The notes under the pieces are model-generated. The model was not told the DNA's origin. It saw only the letters and a program-made list of their open reading frames with translations, and made no database searches. The translations under genes were made by a program, and so were the position numbers. DNA of 64,000 nt, taken from positions 9,470,671-9,534,670 of the forward strand of contig CM036775.1 of the NCBI GenBank assembly GCA_020796225.1, in the 5' to 3' direction. This stretch comes from Arion vulgaris. Taxonomy: Eukaryota > Mollusca > Gastropoda > Stylommatophora > Arionidae. How positions within the stretch are numbered: the first letter of the stretch is position 1; every line of letters begins with the position of its first letter. Shown piece by piece: positions 41,531 through 52,600 of this stretch.

Positions 41531-41574
41531 GGGAATCTCTCTTGGTTAAGCTATTGCCTTGTGTTCTGAATGTC

Positions 41575-41822
41575 CAGTGTGTTGCAGGGGCCTGCAAGGT
41601 AGGCAAAGAATAGTACCACTGCAACCTACAAGGCATGTTGTAAGAGACGACTGATGTAGGAACCTAGGGAAGTTACCTTAGTAAATAAAAACGTCACAGA
41701 AATCGGATGTGCTGGCCTACATGTAGACTCATAACTGGCACAATGTACAATCGCTCTTAGGCTCAGATCACATACAAATCACACAGAGTGGTTAACAAGT
41801 TGTCGAAATGGAGTGTTCAAAG
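41575..41822 (+). mobile_element. SINE-B
   Basis: GTGTTGCAGGGGCCTGCAAG to GAGTGTTCAAAGG; tail eroded. Confidence 0.82.
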
Positions 41823-42010
41823 GAGAGTGTTTTGAAGATCATGGGTTCAAATCTGGACCGCTCCGCTCCCGAGTGCATTTTTTCCAGAAACACAGAGGAT
41901 CATTCCTGAAGCTATGGAGTTCGTTCACTATTCTCGACATTTCTGTGGAGAGGGACTAAGTCATGTGGATAAATCCCAGTGCAATGAAGTCAATCTTTGA
42001 CTTTAGATTT
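41823..42010 (+). mobile_element. SINE-F
   Basis: Box B-like GGGTTCAAATCTGG, then GAGTGCATTTTTTCCAGAAA and GTGCAATGAAGTCAATC 3-prime end. 42011-42259 holds nothing recognised. Confidence 0.7.
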
Positions 42011-42259
42011 CCAGTAGTGATGTAGCTTGGTATACACGCATACTTCAAACATGTAAACCGAGATGATTTACTCTAAAAAAATTTCTTCAGGGGAGAATCA
42101 GGGTTGTAGGAGAAGAGGAAGGCAAAGTAAAGCATTAACTGATAATATCAAGTATTGGTAGGAATAGACTTGTCCACATTCGTCCACCTCACAGAGGAGA
42201 TATTTATGGAAAGCCTTATGTGCTGCTGATTCTATCGTAGCATTCCTATGACATTAATT

Positions 42260-42546
42260 GGTTATCTCTCTCATGAAATTTTTAACCCCGATTGGGGCAT
42301 AGGCCCTCAACTAACTCATGCCAGGTCTTCCTATCTCCTGCGGTTCATTCCTGTTCTTCTGTATAATGTTAATCTCTGCCTCCAAGTATTTCTAGGACTC
42401 CATCTCTTTTGTTGTTCCTGTGGGTTCTAGGAAAGGACCCATCTTGTTATATTCCCATTTGGTTTTATCAGTGTCCTATCCAGCGTCTTTTTTAAACCTC
42501 TTGGTTCCCTGGAATCTGTCTTATTCTCTTCATAAGCTCCTCTTCA
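42260..42546 (-). mobile_element. RTE-like LINE 3-prime end
   Basis: AACCCCGATTGGGGCATAGG and CAACTAACTCATGCCAGGTC; the single-copy relative of the 66-bp array at 3283-4030. Confidence 0.75.
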
Positions 42547-42650
42547 TAAAAGTAGAAAAATACTGTTAGTTTTGTTTGTTTAGATTAGTCGTTGGATCAT
42601 CAACACTGCACATCGAACCAATTAGTCCCAGCATTCTGTGTAGACATTTC
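42547..42650 (-). repeat. Inverted copy of the 84-bp satellite end plus intron 5 sequence
   Basis: 42547-42590 is the complement of 41118-41162 including AACAGTATTTTTCTACTTTT, which is intron sequence just 7 bp short of the exon 6 acceptor. 42590-42650 is one satellite unit in inverted orientation. Confidence 0.88.
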
Positions 42651-42960
42651 ATCATACCATCTCAGTCCCTCTATTCTGCACAGAGGCCAGTTGATATATG
42701 TTTGCAATTTATTAAACGTTGAATATTCTAATTTTGGTTTTAAATTTGATTATTTCTTCCATAGATTTCTCAGTGCGATGAAAGCTCCTCTTGTCATTTG
42801 TATTTTGACATCTCTATCTGTTCCACCCTCTTTCTCTACATTTCTGCCCAAATATGTGAATGGTTCTACCTTTTGAATGGGGATTTCACCCAGGGAGATT
42901 AGATTGTTAATTCTCATTATCTTTGTTCATAATTATTATAGGCTTCATTATTTATATTAT
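42651..42960 (-). mobile_element. RTE-like LINE piece
   Basis: Minus strand reads LISLGEIPIQKVEPFTYLG-like and KIQMTRGAFIALRNL with indels. 42961-43160 is AT-rich without features. Confidence 0.7.
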
Positions 42961-43160
42961 TATTAATAATCTCAGCGTAACAACTATTTAATGAACTATA
43001 CGACTGTTTTCATTTATTTATACATATTTATTTGTTAAAACTCATTCCTTAACGAAAATGTTTTTTGTAAATAATTCTCTAATACAATTTTGTTGGTTTA
43101 ATTTTGAATAAACTTGACATTTGTATACAAATTTAAAATGTGATTTTCTTTAATTTTTAA

Positions 43161-43480
43161 GGGGGTGTTTGCTATGTCTCCGCAAAGTCACCAACAACAC
43201 AAGAATCGACAGAGCTACGAATACCAGCATCAGAGAAAAAGTTGGAACAAGACCGTGCTTGAACTATGTAACGAAACAGAGAATGGAGTAGCCACTTAGT
43301 GAGAATGTGAACAGACCAAACTGCCTATGAAGCTTTCCACAACAGAATATCAGGAAGGAAGGTGAGAGGAAGACCTAAGAAAAAGTGGATAGATAACGTT
43401 GAATTCTGCCAGGTGACTAACAGAGAAGCACAAGACAAATACATAAAAACACGACACATGAACAACCCGGTAACAGTGTG
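43161..43480 (+). mobile_element. RTE-like LINE ORF2 C-terminal piece
   Basis: AGAATCGACAGAGCTACGAA; includes WSSHLVRM-like and RKVRGRPKKKWIDNVEFC segments with frame breaks. Confidence 0.75.
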
Positions 43481-43524
43481 CTGACAAAGAAGAAGAAAGT
43501 TTGCTATTTTTGTCAATACAAATT

Positions 43525-43640
43525 ATTTATTCTTCTTCGCTCCTTGTGGAGCATAAGGCCTCAACAGTTGTTTGCCACTTTGCTCGATCTCTGGCCGTTT
43601 TCTTTATGGCCTCCCAGGATAGTCCACGTGTACTGGCCGA
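43525..43640 (-). mobile_element. RTE-like LINE fragment
   Basis: GTGGAGCATAAGGCCTCAAC to GCCTCCCAGGATAGTCC. Confidence 0.6.
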
Positions 43641-43970
43641 CTACTATCTCGAATCAAGAATTGCTTGCACGATGCCAACAAGAGAATATGGGCACTATCA
43701 TCCGAAGACGACGCTGGAGATGGATTGGACATGTGATGCGCATGGAGACTGGCTCCGACACGAAAACTGCACTGAGATGGACTCCAGAGGGTAGGCGAAA
43801 GCGTGGAAGACCCAAGACGACCTGGAGGAGAACGATAGAGCAAGAGCTGAAGGAAATGAATCATAGCTGGAACACAATACAGAGGAAGGCCATGAACAGG
43901 GAAGAATGGTGTACGTTTGTTGTTGCCCTAAACGCCAAGGGCGTAACAGGCTAAAGAGAGAGAGATAGTC
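43638..43970 (+). mobile_element. RTE-like LINE ORF2 C-terminus, intact frame
   Basis: Open to its natural stop at 43954: WPTTISNQELLARCQQE, IIRRRRWRWIGHVMRMETGS, GRRKRGRPKTTWRRTIEQEL, REEWCTFVVALNAKGVTG, then a GAGAGAGA tail. The intact frame suggests a young, 5-prime truncated insertion. Confidence 0.88.
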
Positions 43971-44270
43971 CAGCACACTTCAATTCCTCAAGAAATCTTC
44001 GTCTCCAGGTCTGTGGGTTCCACTCAACTGTGTCTTCCATAGGATATGCCCACCCTATTGTCATTTTCTCATCTTAACCTGGGTCATCATGGGTTCCTAT
44101 CTACAGGTCTGTGTTTGTAACTCTGTCATACCATCTCAGTCTGAGAATCCACCGAAGGCATCCGTTGACAAAGGTCTGAATCATATTTGTAGTCACATGT
44201 TGCTTCTCAGCTCACCCAGGAGAGGACAGTCTTGCAGGACATGCTCCGATGTCTGTTCTGCCTGCAACAC
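43971..44270 (-). mobile_element. LINE pieces
   Basis: 43971-44060 RTE-like (CTTCGTCTCCAGGTCTGTGG); 44205-44270 resembles LINE ORF2 Cys-rich tail (CAGTCTTGCAGGACATGCTC). 44280-44439 holds nothing recognised. Confidence 0.55.
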
Positions 44271-44439
44271 TTTAGAATTCAACAAACTTTATAGTATAAA
44301 CAAATTCGAACAATGGACATGTCTTTTGTGTGTAGTTTATTCCTCCTGAAATTTGGATTGCAAAATGGCAAGTCTGTGAATTAGAAAAGCTGGACACCCT
44401 GACAAGTCCAGATTTTTAGACTTGCATTATAATTTACAC

Positions 44440-44720
44440 TTAGTTAGTTAGTTTGTTCCTTTCGTGACAAAGGGCGACACATAGGGCAGAGGTTTTAGAT
44501 CTCCATGTGATGCGGGTTGTTGCTAGCAGTTGGCGATCTTGTATGGTTTTACATCCCAATAGTTTACTTTCTTGTAGGATTATTCTTTGAAGAGTGGTCT
44601 TAAGTCTTCCACGTTTTCTTTCCCAACTGGTGACCACATAAGGACTTGTCGATTTAGTCTCTTTTCGTCTGATCTAAGAACATGACCTAAATATTTCCAC
44701 CTTCGTTTTCTTATATATGA
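44440..44720 (-). mobile_element. RTE-like LINE 3-prime end
   Basis: Minus strand: SWERKRGRLKTTLQRIILQE and CALCHERNK with TAACTAACTAA tail. Confidence 0.78.
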
Positions 44721-44729
44721 TAATTTACA

Positions 44730-45110
44730 CTACACAAGCAAAGAAACAAGACCTCTGAGAACATTCATATTCCATGTGGCAACATATGGAGGTAAATCAT
44801 GGACACACACATTAAAGCTTTTGAAACAAGGCGTTACAAAAAAGTTAGAACATCCTGGACAGAGAAGAGAAAAAACAAAGACATCCAACAAGTCCTGCAT
44901 ATTAAGGATAATTGGAATAACATCATGTCCCAGAAGATAAAATATTTTGGCCACGTTAAACATTAGTGGTTTGGAGAGGAAGGCATGATTCCTGGAGCAT
45001 GAGATGACTAGAACGAAGCTGGCAGCAGGAGGTGGGAGAACTTGCTAGAGACAGAGTTTTTCAGGCAGGCTGTGATGAAAGCGACGTTCCATAGCGACAT
45101 CCTACTACTT
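44730..45110 (+). mobile_element. RTE-like LINE, frame-broken
   Basis: ACCTCTGAGAACATTCATAT; pieces such as IKYFGHVKH and WEKLARDRVFQAGCDESDVP can be traced across frames. Confidence 0.65.
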
Positions 45111-45180
45111 ACTTGATTATAATTTAAGTGAGTCATTGTAGCACAGTTGTTAGAATTGGCAGTATTGTTGGGCAAAGTAA

Positions 45181-45740
45181 ACATACATACCGCTCGAGTG
45201 GTTACCGGGACCCAAATTTGGGGTGTAAACAATAATGGGTGAAAAATTTTTTTTTTTTCAAACAATAGAACCACTGTTACCTGCACGCATGTCGTAGAAG
45301 CGACTAAGGAGGTTTGGCTGAAATCGGATGCATGTGTCCGCTAGGGAATGCTAACCCGAAACAAATGCTTGCAGAAAACGGATGCACCAGGCCGTAAGGT
45401 GCATAACATGGTGCAACGATCCTCACAATGAGGAATGGGATAACGGATTCTACGGTCGCCAATCTGCCTCGGAGATTTAGCCACGCAGTAAGAATGTCAG
45501 ACCTACCATCACGAGGGTGGCCAAAACTTACTGCGGGAAGAGGTCGGCACAAATGGGGAAGCAGAAATCATAGGAATTATATCCTACAAAACTGCCCCCA
45601 GTATGCAGACTTGAGAAGAAAGAGGTGGCCCACTAACACTAGCGTCCAAGACAAACTGTATGGCGTGGCTGATAATCTGAGGCAGACGGCTGCCTTTATT
45701 AGAGAATCTGAAATCCCAATCTAGTGAGAACGCAGAAGAA
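45181..45740 (+). mobile_element. SINE-L
   Basis: Head at 45181-45330 (with a T-rich intrusion 45237-45262), body and LINE-derived end open for 98 codons ending [18 protein letters not shown]; tail GAACGCAGAAGAAG. 45741-46020 holds nothing recognised. Confidence 0.86.
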
Positions 45741-46035
45741 GTAGAAACACATACAGGACTAATACCATATTCAACAATATGTATGACAAAAAAATGGACC
45801 CCTACTTTTTCTTAAAAGATATAATTCAACTGTAGCTGTTTTTATTTTTGAAATTGAGTAGTAACACTAGCACACACACACTTGAACTAAGATCAGATTA
45901 ACTATGGTCTCTTACTAATAACTATCTACTCCACCCCATGAGGTTTAATACATTTTATCTGTTTCAAGTTATCTTATTTCATCACACTACTACCGGGTTG
46001 TTGCCCAGTGTTGTGGTTTTATGTTTTTGTCTTGC

Positions 46036-46225
46036 CCAGCGTGTTCGTAGCGCGTTGGACTACAGGTGACTAGTCCTCTGTAAGTGCGGGTTCAACTCCA
46101 CGGACTGGCAGAAAAGCTACAGGTTCCCCAGATTTACGGTGTTCGTGTCCATGACGAAGAGTTAAGATGTCCATGACACCGAGCCAAAGAGCTTTCAGCT
46201 CAAGTGCTTCTGGATCGGGAAAAAA
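46036..46225 (+). mobile_element. SINE-D
   Basis: 15-bp duplication ATGTTTTTGTCTTGC (46021-46035, 46226-46240). Confidence 0.9.
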
Positions 46226-46240
46226 ATGTTTTTGTCTTGC

Positions 46241-46510
46241 GCTGTTCTATGGCATGGGATTGTTATTTTTGCTCTTTGACAGGATTCTGATGTCATCTAA
46301 CCATCTTTTTCATGGTCTTCCTCTTGCCTTCTTTCCTGATTTTCTGTTGCAGAAGATTCTGTATACATTGGAGTTTGGATTCATTAAGTGACCGAACCAC
46401 TTCATTCTTTGTTTCTCAATGTAATTCAAACAAGGTTCTGTCCCAACTTTTTTCTTATGCTGATGTTGGTGACTGTCTTTTCTGGTGTTGTTGGTAACTT
46501 TTCGTAGGCA
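46241..46510 (-). mobile_element. RTE-like LINE ORF2 piece
   Basis: TCATTAAGTGACCGAACCAC is the complement of the WFGHLMN region; the piece lies just downstream of ARPC3 exon 7. Confidence 0.72.
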
Positions 46511-46636
46511 TTGTATTTCAAGGAGGTGTAATAATAGTGAAACGAAAAAACTATAAGCATTCAGGAAATGTAATGAAACAATTCAATAACAATAAAGATA
46601 TCATATATATATCATGTGATAACTGCCAGCTGGATG

Positions 46637-46699
46637 TTAGTATCCAGGAGCGGATAGACTTTTATCCATGAACTTCCTCTTGGCAAAACATAGCCACCA
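46637..46699 (-). CDS. ARPC3: ARPC3 exon 7 and stop
   Basis: Acceptor is CTTTCTTCTAG. Twenty codons plus [23 protein letters not shown]. The Trp-Trp and the KFMDKSLS segment are diagnostic of the ARPC3 C-terminus. No AATAAA is obvious close downstream on this strand; the nearest noted is near 45841-45846. Confidence 0.95.
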   Translation of the reverse strand, partial: WWLCFAKRKFMDKSLSAPGY

Positions 46700-49600
46700 C
46701 TAGAAGAAAGAAGAAAAAAGTAAGGTATGAGATAACGTATGTTACAGAAATCTGTTTGTAAATGATACTTTAACTTTCTCTAACTTTAATTGTCATGTAC
46801 ACATACACTTTCTGCTGGGGGTCTATGTACCTTTGCCTTGTGTTACGAAGGTCGTGGGTTCGAGTCCAGACCATGATGCTGTTCCAGAGTGCATTTTTTC
46901 CAGAGACCCTAGGATTGTTGGTGGAGCAGCAAAGCAGTCCCCAGAGCACATCCTGCAAGACTGCCCCAGCCTGAGCAGTGTGATAATGGAAATCTGGTCA
47001 ACAGAAACAACCATACAAAACAAACTATGGTGGACCAGTGAAGACCTCAAGCGCACCGCCCTGTTTATGAGATACCGTAGTAGTTGCATAGCAGAAGTTA
47101 GGCCCTTTCTGTGACTTTAGTTTTCATGTACACTAAACTTCTTCGAACGCTCCATATCGACCACTTGTTAAACCACTCTTGTGATTTGTATGTGATCTGA
47201 GTCTGAGAGCGGTTGTACGTTGTGCCAGTTATGCATCTACAAGTAGGCCAGCACATCCAATTTCTGAGACACTTTTGATTGACTAGGTAGCTTCCTAGGC
47301 CCCTACCTCAGTCATCTCTTAGGACTTGTCTTGTAGGCTGCAGTGTTACTATTCTTTGCTTCCCTTACGGACTACTTTGCTGCACCACACGGACGCTACA
47401 CTAAACAATTTATCTTACATATACAAAAAAGTATGCAGAAACTGGGTGCGCTTGTAGGTGCCTAACTGGCACAACATACAATTGCTCTTAAGCTCAGATC
47501 ACATAAATCACAAAGAGTGGTTAACAAGTGGTCGATATGGAGCATTTGAAGAAAAAGATCCTAATTCAAAAAAGTCTCGCTAATGCTCTTTGGCTCAGAT
47601 CATTTACAAGGGGGTCTCTGTGGCCAAGTCTTTGCCTTGTGCTCCGAAGGCCATGGATTCGAAACCAGATCACACCATTTTGGTCACAAGTGCTTTTTTC
47701 CAGAGGCCCCTAGGATTATTACCGGAGCTATGTTGTTCGTGCTTTGTACAATACTCGTGGCAGGTGGCGTGCCATTTATGCAGAGAGGAACCGAGCCATC
47801 GGCAGATATCATTAATTACAGCAACTGCTTAACAACAGAGACCCCCACCCCAATACCTGTACACCCCTTCTGATAAAATCAATCAGGTGTGTACCACTTA
47901 CCTTGCTTGGCTTATCATTCTGATCAAAGACTTTGTCTAGTAGTCTGACACCAGTCTCCTGTCTCAGCTGCTGCAGATACTGTCTCATGGTATCTGAAAC
48001 ACAAGGATTTTCTCAATGCAAGAAATGGAATATAAGTGCTTTTAAATATAAGTGTTACAGTAGAGTCCTCATGGACAGAGAAGAGAACACATAGATCTAT
48101 CCAGCAAGAACTCAAAATTATAAAAGAAAACTGGCTGATGCTACAAATATGAAAGAAAAAATTGAGGTATTTTGAGGTATATGAAAAGACATGAAGGGCT
48201 GGAGAAGACCATCATGGAAGGAGTAATACCGGCAAAGAGAAGATGAGGAAGACCACAGAGAAGATGGATTCAGGATGTAACTGATGGTGTGAACATGACG
48301 GCTGCAGAGGCAGGACATCTGGTCTATGAGAGAGAGAAATTCCAAAGAAATGTTAGAGTAGCAAAGTCCTGCTCAGGACAAGCTATTTCATGACGATGAG
48401 GAAATGATGTCAGCATTGAAAGTAACAATCAATCAAGAAAGCAGCTGGAAAATGTAACGAGGTTAAGAAGGTACAAGAAGAGGCGAATTAAAATGTGAAA
48501 CAGAAATTAAGAAAAATTTTTAAATTTTTTTGGGGATCCAGAAGAACTTGAGTTTTTCAGCTCTTCGGATCGGTGCCATGGACATCGTAACCCTTCGGTT
48601 CGGTGCCACGAACACCGTAAATCTGGAGAATATGTGGCTTTTTCTGCCATCCCGTGGAATTGAACCCGCACACACAGAGGGATAGTCACCCGTAGTCCAA
48701 TGCGCTACGAACACGCTGGGCAGACGGGCTAGAAAAATAAATATGGAACAAAATATATTTAATAATATAATCCTCCTCAGCAAGGTCCAGGACAGAACGG
48801 TATGGAGAAATTATTTGCAGGCTCTATGTAATGTATAACGGTATGAGAGGAATATATATAAGATCACGATTGTGATTGAGGTTATAAATGTTGGTGAATG
48901 TGCCTAGCTTGGAAGTAAGATCAGCCAAGTAGGATGTACAGATGAGGACATTGCTGCCAGGATTAGGAAAACCTGATAAGTTTTTACAAGCCATTTTTGT
49001 AACCATACATTTGTATACTCCTTCTGCGTTCTCACTAGATTGGGATTTCGGATTCTCTAATCTTCTTCTTCTTTGTTCGTTTTACGTACCATTTTAATCA
49101 CTCTTTGTGATATGTTTGATCTTTGCCAAGAACGTGTATACATTGCACATTGGTTTGTGGGCCCTAAACGCATAGACTTCTACATGTTTAGGACACATGC
49201 ATCCGATTTCAGCCAAACATCCTTAGTCGCCTCTTACGACATGCATGGCAGGTAACAGTGGTTCTATTTTTACACCTAAATTTGGGCCCGTAACCACTGC
49301 GGGATTCTCTAATAAAGGCAGCCGTCTGTCTCAGATTATCAGCCACGCCATACAGTTTGTCTTGGACACTAGTGAAAGTGGGCCACCTCTTTCTTCTCAA
49401 GTCTGCATACTGGGGGCAGTTCTGTAGGATATAATTCCTATGATTTCTGCTTCCCGTTTGTGCTGACCTCTTCCTGCAGTAAGTTTTGGCCACCCTCGTG
49501 ATGGTGGGTCTGACATTCTTACAGCGTGGCTAAATCTCAGAGGCAGATTGGCGACCGTAGAATCCGTTATCCCATTCCTCATTGTGAGGGGTCGTTGCAC

Positions 49601-52600
49601 CATGTTATGCGCCTTACAGCCTGGTGCATCCTATTTTCTGCAAGCATTTGTTTGGGTTAGCATTCCCTAGTGGACACATGCATCCGATTTCAGCCAAACC
49701 TCCTTAGTCGCCTCTTACGACATGCGTGGCAGGTAACAGTGGTTCTATTCTTTACGTCCCAAATTTGGGCCCGGTAACCACTCGAGAGATTTGTATACAA
49801 ACTATCAGTTTTGTTATAAAACTGTTATTTATTTATTGATGTGGAACATGTATTATATGTAGAGACAATCATCATTTTTCTAGCATGTGATGAGGACAGG
49901 AGGTTTAGAACACATCGCAACAACTGGTAAAATCGAAGGGAGACGAGATAGAGGCAGACAGAGAGTGACAATTTTGGATAGCCTGACATCATGGCACGGA
50001 AGAGCGTCAACATCTGAGATGATAGCAAACACCAGAGATGTGTGGAGATCTATGATGCCTACGCTAGCTGGCACCTGATGATGATGACCATATATCAAAA
50101 TGTTTAGAATGGAAAGCTCTGTTCACTCTTTATTCTTCTTTGCGTTCGTTCTTTACGACCAATTTTAATCACTCTTTGTGATATGTTTGATCTTTGCCAA
50201 GAACATGCATACGTTGCACATTGGTTTGGTAGGCCACTAAACGCATAGACTTCTATACGTTTAGGACGCGCATCCGATTTCAGCCAAAACCTCATTAGTC
50301 GCCTCTTACGACATGCATGGCAGATAACAGTGGTTCTATTCTTTACACCCCAAATTTGGGCCCAGGTAACCACTCGGGCATCTCTGTTCACTTACATTGG
50401 TGAAATATTTTTGAATAAGAAAAGGGAAATGCAAAATGATTTTAGTAAGAAAAAAAATTGAAAGAGAACAAAATTATCACTCAATTTAAATATATTATTC
50501 AAATATCTGCAAGACATACAACATGTGTTTCTGTTCATACTACATCCATATTTACACAGTCCAGGTTCACTCGTGTGTTGCCAGGGCTTGCAAGGGGAGC
50601 AATGAATAGTAACACTGTGGCCTACAGGGCATGTCGTAAGAGGTGACAGGTAGGGGCCTAGGGAAGCTAACCTAGTAAATAAAAAGTGTTACAGAAATCG
50701 GATCTGCTGGCCTACTTGTAGGTGCATAACTGGCACTATGTACAATTGCTCTTATGCTCAGATCACATACAAGTCACAAAGAGCGGTTAACTTGTGGTCG
50801 ATATGGAGCGTTCGAAGAAGAAGACAGAGTCCAGGATAAGTTTTATCATTTTTTATGAATAAATAAAAAAATTTTTTACAATTTTTATGTCAGGAGGCAA
50901 AGTCCTTATTTCACATTAAAGTTGTGTGTGCAAAAATAAATCACACGTTGAATTTGTTGCAGATTTTCTCAGTTTACTAAACTAAAATCTAAAACAGCTA
51001 TGTCCAAATGTGAAGTCAGAAATGACCCTAGGTTATATTAATAAAGGTGGAGTAGGATATAAATTGACTACAACCATATAACTATTAGATTACAAAACCA
51101 CTCTATGTTGTGTTTGTAAATTATTGTCAAACACAAACGCCACATAGTGTGGCACATGGACATCTAAGGGTTAATAAGTGCTTGGAGAAGAGAGAACAAA
51201 GAAGAAGAGGAATAAGCATAGGAAACTGTTTGCAAAAGAAACAATATTCTTCTTCGTGTTCGTTCTTTACGACCAATTTTAATCACTCTTTGTGATATGT
51301 TTGATCTTTGCCAAGAACGTGTATACGTTGCACATTGGTTTGGTAGGCCCCTAAACGCATATATTTCTACACGTTTAGGACATGTGCATCCAATTTCAGC
51401 CAAACCTCCTTAGTCGCCTCTTACGGTATGCGTGGAAGGTAACAGTGGTTCTATTCTTTGCACCCTAAATTTGGGCCCGGTAACCACTCGGGCGGAAACA
51501 ATATTAAAAGTTAAGATTTTCAGTCCACTGTAGGGAGGATCCTCAATAACAAAGTGGTTAAGATGATTGCATGTTGTTCTGAAGGTTGCGAGTTCAAATG
51601 CGACTGAGACACGTGCAATGTTTTCATGAGATCCCTAGAGTTGTTGCTGGAGCTACATACTTTGTGCGACAATCTCGGAAGGTAGCATGCCATATCTGCC
51701 GACAGGATGGAGTTATGGGAAACCTGGTGCAATGAAGTCAATCCTTCGTTTGAGACTTTTTGTTAGATTCTCAGACCAATAACGTGACTACTATCAGTAT
51801 ACCAGAAAATAAACAAAAGGAAGAAGATTGAAGAATGTATACATACATATCATCATCATCATGTGCCATCTCCACATCGAAGGTTGGCTGCAATGAATCT
51901 CTAGCATCCTCTGTCTTTACCTATTATGGTGTTGCACACTGCCAGACTATAACCTGTCCATTTCTTAAAGTTTCACTCCCACTTATCTCTCGGTCTTCAT
52001 CTTGCTCTTCCCCCTCAACTTTCCCCCTCTAGTAAATGTTTTATCATGGTGTCATGTCTTTTATGTGCCCAAAATACTTTACTTGTCTGAATTTTATTTC
52101 TCTTAATAATTGTTTCTTCATGTCTAGTTTTCCTAAAACTTGTTTATTTGTCTGTTTTTCTGTCCATGAAACTCTGCCTATTCTTCTATATATCCACATC
52201 TCAAATGCATCAATTCTGTCTTCTAACTGCTTGTTCATTGTCCATGTTTCCGAGCCATACATTAATATAGGATATATATAGCATTTGATCATTCTCATTT
52301 TTAGCCTGTTTACATACATATATATATATATATATATAATATAGCTTACCATCTTCACCCTTGTTGGCTGGTTTGCTGTACATGGCATTAAGTGGAAAGC
52401 CCGACTCCCCAGGGATGGGGAAGTTCGAGATTCCTAAAGTGTACATCTCTTTGTCTCCCTGACTTCTGGATGAGCACTGTCAACAAATAAATAGTCACAC
52501 AAACTGTCAATAGTTTACCACGATACACTGATAATTATAGGGAACAGAACTCGCTACACTCATGAAAGACTTATAGGTGTTTAATGTCTTTCAGCAGATG

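Noticed and set aside
43478..43954. 158-codon open frame as a host gene
   Set aside because: Its first 50 codons cross an unrelated LINE piece; the rest is the conserved C-terminus of an RTE-like ORF2.
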